Assembly: GCA_019359515.1 (NCBI GenBank)
Contig: JAHHHC010000008.1
Span: forward strand, 124,001 to 188,000
Length of the DNA: 64,000 nucleotides
Origin: Desmonostoc vinosum HA7617-LM4
GTDB taxonomy: Bacteria > Cyanobacteriota > Cyanobacteriia > Cyanobacteriales > Nostocaceae
Reading direction: 5' to 3'
Shown: in pieces, positions 35,817 through 46,000 of the stretch
Numbering within the stretch: position 1 is the stretch's first letter
Layout: every line of letters starts with the position of its first letter
Position numbers and translations under genes: made by a program
The notes under the pieces: model-generated
Databases searched by the model: none
What the model saw: the letters and a program-made list of their open reading frames with translations, nothing else
Told to the model about the DNA's origin: nothing

Positions 35817-38800
35817 ATGAGTCAATATATATTATTATCTACAGATGATCCAGGCGTTGGTGGAGTTGCACAATACAATAATTCAATTTTATACGGATTG
35901 ATAAAATCAAGCTATCGAGTGACTAGCCTACAACCTTTAGCATCTAACGATAAGTTAATTACTCATCAAAAAGATTTAGGTATTGAGCATCTATGGATGG
36001 ACAAAAATACCTTAAATAATTTACCACATATTTTTTCAATACCAGGTAATAAACCAGATCTAATTATTTGCAGTAATTCTAATCCTTTCTCTAATTTAGC
36101 TGTTAAGCAAATTGCGCTTAGGCTTGGTATACCATACATTATTGTTGAGCATCTTGTCGAGCCATATCTAGCAGAGCGCTTCGCTGCATACTTAGATGAG
36201 TTATCGTATCAATATATAGAAGCTAAGGCAGTCATTGCAGTTTCATCTGAAAATCTGAGATTATTACATCAAATATTTAACCTTCCTAAAGATAAAGGTC
36301 AGGTAATTTATAATGGCAGACCTTATGAATTTTTCACCGAACATAATTCACATGTGCGTGAACGCTTGCGACAAGCATTAAATATACCTTCAGATGCTGT
36401 AGTTTGCTTTACTTCCGCGCGTATAGAATCGCGAAAAGGATACCAATATCAATTAGAAGCAATCCGGCAACTTATGTTTAGTCCCGTGTGGTCTAAACTT
36501 TACTTTGTTTGGGCAGGTGCTGGAATTTTTGAACCTCAACTAGAAACGGAATTACAAAAAGCTATTGAGCAATTAGAAATTAGTCAAAAAGTGATTTTTT
36601 TAGGACAGCGTTCTGATATTTTAGATTTGTTGAATGCTGCTGATATTTTTGTGTTTCCTTCTATGTTAGAAGGTATGCCTTTATGTGTTATGGAAGCAAT
36701 GGCAAAAGGATTACCAGTCATTGCTTCAGCAGTCAGTGGAATTCCTGAAGAATTAGGAGAGACTGGCAAGTTACTTCCCGACCCTAAGCTTAATCCACAA
36801 GCCACAGTTAAAGAATTAGTAGAAACCATTGAAGAGTGGGTAAACAATCCTCAGTTACGTCTGTCTATTGGGGAAGATTGCAAGCAAAGAGCAGAAAACA
36901 TGTTTAGGGAAGAACGGATGATTAAACAAACAATGGTAGTGATTGAACATGCTTTACTACCAAATGGAGATTATGTTTCACCTGGGTTTGAAATCATTCA
37001 ACCAGACCAATCTTTTCCTAACATGATTGTAGGAGATACAAATATTTCTAGTTGGCCTTATCTACGTCGTGAAGTTCCTCATAACTGGTACATCGATCAA
37101 AGACAGCAAGGTATTGGATTTCTCAGTCGAGATGAAGCTCATATTCTTTACAACACTGCTCTTAAATTCAAGGGCAAAACAGCATTAGAAGTTGGTTGTT
37201 GGCTTGGTTGGTCTGCTTGTCATATGGCTCTGGCTGGAGTTGAATTAGATGTAATTGATCCTTTACTAGCTACAGAAAATATTTATGAAAGTGTAAGTAA
37301 TTCTTTAAAAACTGCTGGTGTTCTCAACTCAGTGAATCTTGTTGCTGGTTATAGCCCACAAAAAGTGGGTGAGCTAGCCAAACAATTACAACGTAAGTGG
37401 TCTTTAATTTTTATTGATGGTAATCATGAAGCACCAGGGCCACTCAATGACGCAATTGTTTGTGAACAATTAGCAGAAGCAGATGCTTTAATTTTATTTC
37501 ATGATTTGAATTCCCCTGATGTTGCTCAAGGTTTAGACTATCTAAAGCAAAAAGGGTGGAATACAATGGTCTACCAAACTATGCAAATTATGGGAGTTGC
37601 TTGGCGCGGAAATATTGAGCCAGTGCAACACCAGCCCGATCCAAAAGTTAATTGGAATTTACCAAAGCATCTGCAAAACTATCACGTGAGTGGTTTATCA
37701 AATCAGGTAGTAGATTTTCAACAAGTACAGGCAATGCTGCAAGAAGCGATCGCTTTGTTCAACGGCGGTAAAATAGTCGAAGCATTACGAATGGCTGAGA
37801 AATCTGCAAGACAGGGCATCTATGTACCAGGAATGCATTATATCAGGTGTATTTGTTTATGTAATGTAGGCAGAAATGAAGAAGGATTTGAAGCAATAAA
37901 AGCTGAACTAGAACTAAACCCAACAAATCACCAAGCCCAAGAACAGTACAAAGTTTTAGCCAGTGTACTTTCTAAACCAGTTACAACTAAAATCCCGACA
38001 CATCAACGTCCGTGGCACACAACTCTTCCACGTGAAACGATGCTGTCGATTCAACATGCTGGTCATAACTATTCCTATCGAGGGGTACCAATGATTAAAA
38101 ACCCTTTCGATTTTGCACTATATCCACTCTTATTTTGGAAGTTAAAACCACGCACAATTATTGAAATTGGTTCTAAAGATGGTGGAAGTGCCTTATGGTT
38201 TGGAGATATGCTCAATAATTTTAGTATTGATGGTCACATTTATTCTATTGATATAGTCAAAGTTACTTCAGTTAAACATTCTCGTGTGACTTATATGGAA
38301 GGTAATGGTCGAGTATTATCAGACATACTCACACCAGATTTCATAAATTCATTACCACGTCCTCTACTTGTGATAGAAGATGCAGACCATGTTTATGAAA
38401 CCAGTCGTCATGTATTAGAGTTTTTTCATCCGTATATTAAAACGGGAGAATATATTGTAATTGAAGATGGAATTATATCTGATTTAACACAAGATTCTGG
38501 ATATAATAGTGGGCCACATATGGCTTTAAAAGAGTTTTTATCAGCTCATCCAGATGAATACGAAATTGACGGAAACTTTTGTGACTTCTTTGGATATAAT
38601 CTTACTTGGTGTACAAATGGGTTTCTCAAAAAAATAGCTAATGCACCTTTAAAAAATAATACTATTACCAAACAAGAACAATTATCACCAATAATTATTA
38701 TTGACGGGGTGTTCTTTCAGCTTTACCAAAGTGGTATTGCGCGCGTCTGGACATCCTTATTAGAAGAATGGGCGAAAAACGGATTTAGCAAGCATATTAT

Positions 38801-41800
38801 CGTACTTGATCGTGCTGGAACTGCTCCCAAAGTTCCTGGCATTAAATACCGTACTGTACCAACTTATGATTACAGTAACCTTGATGCTGATCGAGCAATA
38901 TTACAGAAAGTATGTGATGAAGAAGATGCAGATGTATTTATTTCTTCTTATTACACTACCCCAATTACAACGCCTTCTGTGTTCATGGCTCATGACATGA
39001 TTCCAGAAGTCTTAGGATGGGATATAAGTAATCCCATGTGGCAAGCAAAACATTATGGTATTAAACATGCATCTGCTTATATAGCAGTATCAGAAAATAC
39101 GGCATGTGACCTAGCAAAATGTTTTACTCACATACCTATAGAATCTATAACTAGAGCCTATTGTGGAGTTAAAAGCTCACTGTCACCTGCTAACACTTCA
39201 ACTATTAATGCTTTCAAAAATAAGTATGGTATCACTAAACCTTACTTCTTATTAGTTGGTACTAGCGGTCGTAATAAAAATATTATTTTATTCTTCCAAG
39301 CTTTTGCACAACTTGCTAACAGCTATGGGTTTGAGATTATCTTAACAGGAAGTAGTAGTATATTAACACCTGAAGTGAGAACTTACACATCAGACAGTAC
39401 TGTTCATACACTACAACTCAGTGATGAAGAATTAGCAATAGCTTACTCTGGTGCTATTGCACTAGTTTATCCTTCTATATATGAAGGTTTTGGAATGCCT
39501 TTAATTGAAGCAATGGCTTGTGGCTGCCCTGTAATTACTTGTCCTAATTCTTCAATTCCAGAAGTAGCTGGCGAAGCAGCTATATATATCAATCATAATG
39601 ATGTAAATGGGCTAGCAAATGCACTGTGCGAAGTACAAAAACCAAATGTTCGTCAATCATTAATTTCTGCGGGTTTAGCACAAGCGAAAAAGTTTTCTTG
39701 GTCAGTAATGGCTAATACTGTAAGTGCTACTCTCATTGATGCTTCTATACTATATCTAAATTTAAATGAGATTAATTTAATTATTTTCCCAGATTGGTCA
39801 CAGTCAGAAGAGTTAATTAGTTTAGATTTGCAAGAAGTAATTAAAAAATTAGCAGCATCTTCAAATGAACAAAAAATTACATTAATTATCGATACAAGCG
39901 ATACTAATAGCGAGGACGCTGCAATCTTGCTATCTAGTGTAACTATGAATTTGCTGATGCAAGAAGATATAGATATTAATGAAGGATTAGAAATTTCTTT
40001 ATTAGGCTCTTTATCTAGTATTCAGTGGATAGCCTTACTATCTAAGCTCACAGCAAGAATTATTTTAGAATACGAAAATAAACAGGCAATAACAAATTGG
40101 AAACAGATTATTGAGAGTGAAACTAAATCAAATATTTTAATAGAAGAAGTAAAAATAGATAATTTTATCACAACTTATCAATTAATTAATAATTTAAATA
40201 ATCTTTTAGAAAAATATCACAATAACAAAACTTCCCAATCTGACCTAGAGGAATTAGGTTCTTTAAGAAGGCAAATGGCTGAAATATTGCTAATTACAGA
40301 AAAAAATCAGATTGAAAAGCTATATGTGACAAAATATGGTGAAGCTTACAAAGCAATACTTAATACTGGAATTAAGTATGAATCACTAACAAAAAGCGAG
40401 CAAAGCTTTGTTACTGAAGTATTAGCCAAAGTTGCTAAAGGATTTGATGAATCGAATGCAATTCAATATCTGTTAGTAGCAATGCTATATTGTCGTCCTC
40501 ACCAGTTACCGCCAGTGTATGATTTGACTCAAATTCCTAACTGGCTACTATACGATTATCTCGAATTTAATTTAAAATCTCCTCTTTATTTTCAGGAGAG
40601 AGGTGAAGTAGATAGTTACTATAAGTATATGGAAGATTGGATTAACTATCTACATACGAATATTATCAATAATACTCATGTTGAATTGTGGCGTAATGTT
40701 GCTGAATGTTTTACCCAAATAGCTAATTTTATTCCTTTATATTTTAATCAAGAAAATGTCAAAGATATTTATACTAAACGTGCAGACATTATAGAATCAT
40801 ACTTACGACAAACTATTAATAATATTGAGTATTCTTTTTCAGAAAGATCGCCTGAAAGAACGAAAATTAAGGTAGGAATTCTTGCTAGCCATTTTTTGCC
40901 ACAGACGGAAACTTTTGCTGCTTTGTCTGTGTATGAACATTTAAATAGAGATTTATTTGAGGTAGTGTTTTTTACATTTATCATGACTAATCATCGTTTA
41001 GAACGGTATTGTGTTGGTCATGCTGACACCGTTATTAAATTGTCAGCAGATTTAATAGCTCAAGTGCAAGCTATCCGAGAAGTAGACCTTGATATCCTGT
41101 TTATTGCTACAAACATTACCGCAGTCACTCATCAAATTACTTTGCTTTCCTTGCACAGGCTAGCTCGAATCCAGATAGTTGATGCTAATTCGCCTGTAAC
41201 AACAGGTATGCGTCACATAGATTATTATATTTCGAGTAAGCTTTCTGAAATTGAAGGTAATGCACAACAGCATTACACGGAAAAATTAATTACATTAGAT
41301 AGTCCTCCCCAATGCTTTAATTTTGCAACCGAAAAACAAATACTTGCTACAAAAAATATTTGTCGACAAAGTTTAGGAATTAATGATAATATAATAGTTT
41401 ATGCTTCGGGAGCTAATTACTACAAAATAATCCCAGAGCAAGAAGTAACTTGGGCAAAGATAATCGCTAGTGTACCTAATTCTTTATTGTTACTTTATCC
41501 GTTTAATCCTAATTGGTCATCATCCTATCCCTGCATTGCATTTCGTAAGCGTATACTTAATACTTTTGCTCAATATGGTCTTAATGAAGATAGGTTGCTT
41601 ATTCTTGAACCAGTACCAAATCGTGAAGATGTTAAAGAACATTTGAAACTGAGCGATATCTACTTAGATTCTTATCCTTATTCTGGTATGACTTCGCTGG
41701 TAGATCCTTTAGAAGTAGGTTTACCAACGGTGGTAATGGAAACAGAAACTTCTCGTTCTCGCAAAGGAGCATCACTTTTACGAGAGCTTGGTAGATATGA

Positions 41801-42398
41801 TTTAATTACCAATAATGAAGAAGATTATATTAAACTTGCGATCGCACTTGGTACTAACCCTGAGCTACGTCAACAAAAGAGCGCCGAAATCAAAGATAAA
41901 ATGCAGGGTAATCCTAGTTTTCTAGATAGCCGTTCTTACTCAGATAAAATAGGCAGCTTATTTCAAGAAATATTTAATAACTATCTTATAGATTCCCTAA
42001 GTCCAAATTTATGCTTAGGAAATACTAATTTAATTATTTTCCCTGACTGGTCACAGCCAGAAGATTTACTATATCAAGAGCTAGCAAGCGTGATTTCCAC
42101 TCTTGCTACGCATCCAAATAAAAATCATACAACTCTTCTAATAGATATACACAATATTTCAGAAGAGGAAGCTAATTTGCTTTTGTCTTCTTTAACCATG
42201 AGTTTGATAATGGAAGAAGATATAGACATCACAGAGGGCCCACAAATATCTCTGCTAGGACAGATAACTGAGAAGCAATGGAAAATTATTTTACCAAAAA
42301 TCGATGCTCGAATTATTTTAGCAATTGAAAATAAAGAAATAATTGCTCACTTAAAAGCTGAACATCTAACAGCCTACAAAATAGATAGTTTTAGCTAA
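35817..42398 (+). CDS. Giant multi-domain glycosyltransferase/methyltransferase
   Basis: A 2193-residue protein with at least six domains (approximate residues). 1-385: GT4 glycosyltransferase with EGMPLCVMEAMAKGLPVIAS. 440-600: class I SAM methyltransferase (LEVGCWLGWSACHMAL, IFIDGNHEAPGP). 640-715: TPR-like repeats. 745-940: CmcI/cephalosporin-hydroxylase-like methyltransferase (IIEIGSKDGGSALWFGD). 958-1308: second GT4 (SIYEGFGMPLIEAMACGCPV). 1318-1428 and 2070-2178: a duplicated unknown domain starting NLIIFPDWSQ. 1683-2051: GT41 (O-GlcNAc-transferase-like; LDSYPYSGMTSLVDP). No signal peptide. Probably builds or modifies a surface glycan or glycoprotein; target unknown. AT-rich codon use differs from neighbouring core genes. 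Confidence 0.85.
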   Translation: MSQYILLSTDDPGVGGVAQYNNSILYGLIKSSYRVTSLQPLASNDKLITHQKDLGIEHLWMDKNTLNNLPHIFSIPGNKPDLIICSNSNPFSNLAVKQIALRLGIPYIIVEHLVEPYLAERFAAYLDELSYQYIEAKAVIAVSSENLRLLHQIFNLPKDKGQVIYNGRPYEFFTEHNSHVRERLRQALNIPSDAVVCFTSARIESRKGYQYQLEAIRQLMFSPVWSKLYFVWAGAGIFEPQLETELQKAIEQLEISQKVIFLGQRSDILDLLNAADIFVFPSMLEGMPLCVMEAMAKGLPVIASAVSGIPEELGETGKLLPDPKLNPQATVKELVETIEEWVNNPQLRLSIGEDCKQRAENMFREERMIKQTMVVIEHALLPNGDYVSPGFEIIQPDQSFPNMIVGDTNISSWPYLRREVPHNWYIDQRQQGIGFLSRDEAHILYNTALKFKGKTALEVGCWLGWSACHMALAGVELDVIDPLLATENIYESVSNSLKTAGVLNSVNLVAGYSPQKVGELAKQLQRKWSLIFIDGNHEAPGPLNDAIVCEQLAEADALILFHDLNSPDVAQGLDYLKQKGWNTMVYQTMQIMGVAWRGNIEPVQHQPDPKVNWNLPKHLQNYHVSGLSNQVVDFQQVQAMLQEAIALFNGGKIVEALRMAEKSARQGIYVPGMHYIRCICLCNVGRNEEGFEAIKAELELNPTNHQAQEQYKVLASVLSKPVTTKIPTHQRPWHTTLPRETMLSIQHAGHNYSYRGVPMIKNPFDFALYPLLFWKLKPRTIIEIGSKDGGSALWFGDMLNNFSIDGHIYSIDIVKVTSVKHSRVTYMEGNGRVLSDILTPDFINSLPRPLLVIEDADHVYETSRHVLEFFHPYIKTGEYIVIEDGIISDLTQDSGYNSGPHMALKEFLSAHPDEYEIDGNFCDFFGYNLTWCTNGFLKKIANAPLKNNTITKQEQLSPIIIIDGVFFQLYQSGIARVWTSLLEEWAKNGFSKHIIVLDRAGTAPKVPGIKYRTVPTYDYSNLDADRAILQKVCDEEDADVFISSYYTTPITTPSVFMAHDMIPEVLGWDISNPMWQAKHYGIKHASAYIAVSENTACDLAKCFTHIPIESITRAYCGVKSSLSPANTSTINAFKNKYGITKPYFLLVGTSGRNKNIILFFQAFAQLANSYGFEIILTGSSSILTPEVRTYTSDSTVHTLQLSDEELAIAYSGAIALVYPSIYEGFGMPLIEAMACGCPVITCPNSSIPEVAGEAAIYINHNDVNGLANALCEVQKPNVRQSLISAGLAQAKKFSWSVMANTVSATLIDASILYLNLNEINLIIFPDWSQSEELISLDLQEVIKKLAASSNEQKITLIIDTSDTNSEDAAILLSSVTMNLLMQEDIDINEGLEISLLGSLSSIQWIALLSKLTARIILEYENKQAITNWKQIIESETKSNILIEEVKIDNFITTYQLINNLNNLLEKYHNNKTSQSDLEELGSLRRQMAEILLITEKNQIEKLYVTKYGEAYKAILNTGIKYESLTKSEQSFVTEVLAKVAKGFDESNAIQYLLVAMLYCRPHQLPPVYDLTQIPNWLLYDYLEFNLKSPLYFQERGEVDSYYKYMEDWINYLHTNIINNTHVELWRNVAECFTQIANFIPLYFNQENVKDIYTKRADIIESYLRQTINNIEYSFSERSPERTKIKVGILASHFLPQTETFAALSVYEHLNRDLFEVVFFTFIMTNHRLERYCVGHADTVIKLSADLIAQVQAIREVDLDILFIATNITAVTHQITLLSLHRLARIQIVDANSPVTTGMRHIDYYISSKLSEIEGNAQQHYTEKLITLDSPPQCFNFATEKQILATKNICRQSLGINDNIIVYASGANYYKIIPEQEVTWAKIIASVPNSLLLLYPFNPNWSSSYPCIAFRKRILNTFAQYGLNEDRLLILEPVPNREDVKEHLKLSDIYLDSYPYSGMTSLVDPLEVGLPTVVMETETSRSRKGASLLRELGRYDLITNNEEDYIKLAIALGTNPELRQQKSAEIKDKMQGNPSFLDSRSYSDKIGSLFQEIFNNYLIDSLSPNLCLGNTNLIIFPDWSQPEDLLYQELASVISTLATHPNKNHTTLLIDIHNISEEEANLLLSSLTMSLIMEEDIDITEGPQISLLGQITEKQWKIILPKIDARIILAIENKEIIAHLKAEHLTAYKIDSFS

Positions 42399-42576
42399 GT
42401 TAGGGATAATATAGTTTTTTGAACTTGAGTAAGCAGTTATCGCTTGCAGTAAGATAGTAATGAGCGATCGCCACAATAAAACCATAGCTATAATTGCTAC
42501 TATCTTAAGATCACATTTATATCTTCTATTGTCGTGACTGCTATCACTATTAACTTTAACAATATCGTCAAACTGT

Positions 42577-42735
42577 ATGAATGCTGAAGTCAAGCTAGGT
42601 TGGCTTATAGACAGAAAAACACGTCTTGTCGAAATTTATTGACAAGGACAACTAAAAGAAGTATTAGAGTCTCCAACAAGTTTATCTGGAGAAGACCTAT
42701 TAGTTGATTTTACTTTAGACTTACAAATTATCTGA
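42577..42735 (+). pseudogene. Uma2 family gene remnant with internal stop
   Basis: An uninterrupted C-terminal Uma2 frame (EVKLGWLIDRKTRLVEIY, then a TGA, then QGQLKEVLESPTSLSGEDLL and a final TGA at 42733-42735). In intact family members the position of the internal TGA is normally Arg, so one C-to-T change may explain the stop. The N-terminal half is missing. It lies against the xisI gene. Confidence 0.75.
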
Positions 42736-42737
42736 AA

Positions 42738-43073
42738 TTAACCCACTGCATATTCTGTAAATTTCCTCATAAAAGGAGACTGAAAACCTAGCACAATATC
42801 TTCTTTAGGTACTCCCATATTAACTAAATCTGCTGCAACATCATCCTCTGTGCCATTCCATTGGAGCCAAACTTTTTCACCTTTAATATCTATATGGATG
42901 ATACAACTATGTACCCAATCCTGTCCCTCCCAGCCTACATGGACTATTTGATAATGGTCACGTTCTGTGTCAAAAATATTTTCAACTTCTATATTTCCAT
43001 TAGCGGGTTTTTGCTTAGTATATTCCTTTAATATCTGCTGTATAATCTGGCGATATCGAGCTAATTTCTCCAT
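42738..43073 (-). CDS. xisI: XisI-like protein
   Basis: A 111-residue protein of the XisI family, first described in Anabaena as needed for fdxN-element excision during heterocyst differentiation; most genomic copies have no proven link to excision. The family pattern is complete: YRQIIQQILKEYTKQKPANG, then YQIVHVGWEGQDWVHSCIIHIDI and a C-terminal GVPKEDIVLGFQSP. It overlaps the upstream xisH by 13 bp, so the two form one operon. The stop lies two bases from a Uma2 remnant. Confidence 0.92.
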   Translation of the reverse strand: MEKLARYRQIIQQILKEYTKQKPANGNIEVENIFDTERDHYQIVHVGWEGQDWVHSCIIHIDIKGEKVWLQWNGTEDDVAADLVNMGVPKEDIVLGFQSPFMRKFTEYAVG

Positions 43074-43480
43074 TTGACAATTACCTCTTGTTCTATATCA
43101 TAAATAATCATTTTGACTGTATTCTCTTCGAGCATGGCTTGAGGAAAATCAAGTTGAAAAAATGTTTTGTAAGTTGTTAAAGGTACTGCTAAATATAAAA
43201 CACGCTCTGGCTGTCGTCGTTTTAATGCACCTCTATAGTTGATAAACTGTCCTAATGCTGTATGAAATTCTGAGATTGCAGATGAATTCTCCAAAAAACT
43301 TTTAACTTCAACAGCAATTTTTTCTCCTTCCCGTTCTGCCGCAATCAGTCTTTCTGCCGCTAAATCAATAGATACATTCACGCCACCTACGCTAATTGAG
43401 AGTGGGTCATGAGTAATATACCAACCATCCTTCCGTAAAGCTGTTTTAACAACTTCATGGAAAATATCTTTAGCAGACAT
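43061..43480 (-). CDS. xisH: XisH-like protein
   Basis: A 139-residue partner of XisI. The XisH signature is visible: DIFHEVVKTALRKDGWYITHDPL, then IDLAAERLIAAEREGEKIAVEVKSF, which fits a PD-(D/E)XK-type nuclease-like core (Glu-Val-Lys), and a later LYLAVPLTTYKTFF. Whether the nuclease is active or the pair acts as a toxin-antitoxin-like or excision control module is not known. Overlaps xisI by 13 bp. Confidence 0.93.
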   Translation of the reverse strand: MSAKDIFHEVVKTALRKDGWYITHDPLSISVGGVNVSIDLAAERLIAAEREGEKIAVEVKSFLENSSAISEFHTALGQFINYRGALKRRQPERVLYLAVPLTTYKTFFQLDFPQAMLEENTVKMIIYDIEQEVIVKWRN

Positions 43481-43612
43481 ATCTAGCCATAATTATATTT
43501 CTTATTTTTATATTACGATGCTTTCTGCTGACACATTACCTTACTTCTGCAAGTAAACAAGCTAAGTCTTATCCCTTTCCTAAAAAACATTTCTGTTTCT
43601 CCATATTCATTT

Positions 43613-45835
43613 TTAACTGTCACTAATATACTTATGCCACATTTGCTCGTAAGCGTTCTCCATTTCACGAGTAAATTGTTTGCCATTCCATAAAGGCGCA
43701 GTTTGCCGCGATGCTTTTAGCTTAAAAGCCACTTGTTGTCTTAAAGCAGCATTTTTCCCTAAACGCACACCCCATTCTACATATTCTTCATCTGTCCAAG
43801 CAATGCCTTCTGTAACGCCTGCATTCATCATCATGGTGTAGCTATTACGCGCAGCGAATTGTTCGCCTACTCGCGTCACCATAGGAATACACATCCACAA
43901 TGTTTCTAGGGTTGTTGTAGCTCCATTGTAGGGATAGGTATCTAATACTATATCGACAATACCTAAATTAGCTCGGTGAATTGATTCAGACATAACGATG
44001 GGAAGAAATCGCAGTTTTGAATAATTTATACCTTCTTCTTCTGTTAATTCTTCAAAAAAGTTTTTAATAGATTCTTCGTCAGATATTCCTTTAATTAATA
44101 AGTAGCTATTAGGAACCTCTTTAAGAATCTTCAATTGCAGTCTGGTAATATCTGGGTGTCGCTTAAAGCCTCTTTGTCCACAGAAATAGACTACTGCATC
44201 ATCAGGAATATCTAATTGATCACGACGGACTGTAGGCACACTCACTTCAAAACCATCTACACCTATATAGGTTTGAGGTAAACGCCAAATTTTTTCTTTG
44301 TAGTATTCTGGCGCTGAGTCTGGTAAAACATAGGGGTCAGCAATAAAATAATCTACTGCTGGAATTCCTGAAGCATCCCAACCCAACCAAGTAACTTGAA
44401 CAGGTGCAGGTTTGAGAGATATAACATCACAGGTAGTATCTAGAGTAATACTATCCAAATCAATTAAAATATCAATTTCATCCTGATAAATTTCTTCAGC
44501 AAGTTGCAAAGACTCATTTGATTTGTAAATCTTATCAACTTTGGTAAGATACCATTCATGCAAAGGGTCGCAGACCGGATTGGTATTAATAAAATAACCA
44601 TTAACTTGAAATTTATCTCGGTCATGATGCTGAAATAACCATCGCGCTAGCCAACCTACAGAATGACTCCTCAAGCAATGTGATAGATATCCTATCTTTA
44701 ATTGTTTTGCCGACTTAATGTGTTTTTTTCTTTCTAAATTACCTTGAAAATATCGATTTATTGTTTCTTGTTCATTCTGAACTATATTTGCTTGGCAAAG
44801 CTGCATTAACTGATTTTGAATACTACGGTTTTTTAAAGGGTCGTCCTCAATATATGGAGTGAAGAAATTAGCATTAAATAATCTGGATATTTTAGCTGTA
44901 TCAAGTTGTGTAGATTTTTCATCTATGAGCAATTTTACCAATGATTCTTGCTTTTTATGCACAGAGCAAGATTCTTCCCAATGTCCACCTGCTGTCATTA
45001 ATCCACGGAGAATTTGACGATTAGCAAAAACTTGATCAGCTAATTCCTGTACTAGTGAAAAGAATAATTTAGCAGTTTCTATACCTTTTTCATATTCAGC
45101 CGCATTTTGATAAAAACTAGCTAAATGACCGATAACTTCTGTATTCTGAGGACTTATTTTTAAATAAAGCTCACATAACTGTACTGCAATACCAAATTGC
45201 TTTTGAGAATAACCAATTTCTAAGGCAGCAGGCAATAAAGTAATTAGTAAAGCTTGTGTGTTGTTTTTGCAATATGGTAAACAAGCTTCGACAAAATCTA
45301 GGGTTGAGGGATGAGCTGGTGCATAATCTAAAACGGTATTCAGAGCTTCCATCAAAAGTTTTAAGTTAACTTCGACCCTTGACTCAGATTTGAGAATTTC
45401 AATTATCCCTAGTTCTTGTAAATTTTGACCTGTATAAATTTCTAACTTGATAGCTAGTTGTAGTAGATGCAATAGATTGTGAATATCTTGAGGAAAAATT
45501 TCTTTAATATTTTGGCGAATTTTCTCAGCTGTAAAATATTCTTCTAACTTTTCCTGGCGTTGAGCTTCTGTTTGTAAAACCTCAACTAATTCGGTATTCC
45601 AAACTTCAACTTGTTCTGGCTCTCCTGCCATTATTGCCATTAACCAAGTTGTTTGGGCTTCTACATCTTGCCCTTGCAAGAGTAACATTAATCCTAAATA
45701 CCAATAGTATGATTTAACATCAGGCTCTATGGTAATTGCTTCTTCATAAAGACTAGCAGCTTGGTTGTAATTTCCTGCTAGTAAATATTTTTCAGTACGC
45801 AGATGCCATTGGCTTGAGGAGGTTAAAGAGAGCAT
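43613..45835 (-). CDS. TPR/GT41 O-GlcNAc-transferase-like glycosyltransferase
   Basis: A 740-residue protein. Residues about 1-300 are helical repeats (TPR-like; LGLMLLLQGQDVEAQTTWLM, LELYLKISPQNTEVIGHLASFYQN). Residues about 375-735 form a GT41 (SPINDLY/O-GlcNAc-transferase type) catalytic region: IGYLSHCLRSHSVGWLARWLF, then PVQVTWLGWDASGIPAVDYF, ending VDIVLDTYPYNGATTTLETLW. This family transfers GlcNAc or other sugars to Ser/Thr of proteins; the target is unknown. It lies 165 bp downstream of a type IV pilin gene, with a strong terminator between, so a link to pilin glycosylation is possible but not shown. Confidence 0.85.
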   Translation of the reverse strand: MLSLTSSSQWHLRTEKYLLAGNYNQAASLYEEAITIEPDVKSYYWYLGLMLLLQGQDVEAQTTWLMAIMAGEPEQVEVWNTELVEVLQTEAQRQEKLEEYFTAEKIRQNIKEIFPQDIHNLLHLLQLAIKLEIYTGQNLQELGIIEILKSESRVEVNLKLLMEALNTVLDYAPAHPSTLDFVEACLPYCKNNTQALLITLLPAALEIGYSQKQFGIAVQLCELYLKISPQNTEVIGHLASFYQNAAEYEKGIETAKLFFSLVQELADQVFANRQILRGLMTAGGHWEESCSVHKKQESLVKLLIDEKSTQLDTAKISRLFNANFFTPYIEDDPLKNRSIQNQLMQLCQANIVQNEQETINRYFQGNLERKKHIKSAKQLKIGYLSHCLRSHSVGWLARWLFQHHDRDKFQVNGYFINTNPVCDPLHEWYLTKVDKIYKSNESLQLAEEIYQDEIDILIDLDSITLDTTCDVISLKPAPVQVTWLGWDASGIPAVDYFIADPYVLPDSAPEYYKEKIWRLPQTYIGVDGFEVSVPTVRRDQLDIPDDAVVYFCGQRGFKRHPDITRLQLKILKEVPNSYLLIKGISDEESIKNFFEELTEEEGINYSKLRFLPIVMSESIHRANLGIVDIVLDTYPYNGATTTLETLWMCIPMVTRVGEQFAARNSYTMMMNAGVTEGIAWTDEEYVEWGVRLGKNAALRQQVAFKLKASRQTAPLWNGKQFTREMENAYEQMWHKYISDS

Positions 45836-45904
45836 AGTTAAATTTCAAATATTAGGGAGATGTGAGAAAGTTGTCAGATAGATAATCTCAATTTCAGGAA
45901 ATTG

Positions 45905-45940
45905 CAAAAATTGGGCAATGTTTAAAAACATTACCCAATT
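45905..45940 (-). terminator. Rho-independent terminator downstream of pilin
   Basis: Read leftward, the stem is ATTGGGTAATGTTT paired with AAACATTGCCCAAT with one mismatch, followed by TTTTTG. It lies after the pilin gene and before the GT41 gene. A second perfect hairpin (GCTGCTCA with TGAGCAGC) lies at 45962-45983, without a T run in this direction. Confidence 0.75.
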
Positions 45941-46000
45941 AAACAAAACTTTTGATGCGATGCTGCTCACACTTATGAGCAGCAAAACTCTTGTATTTTT

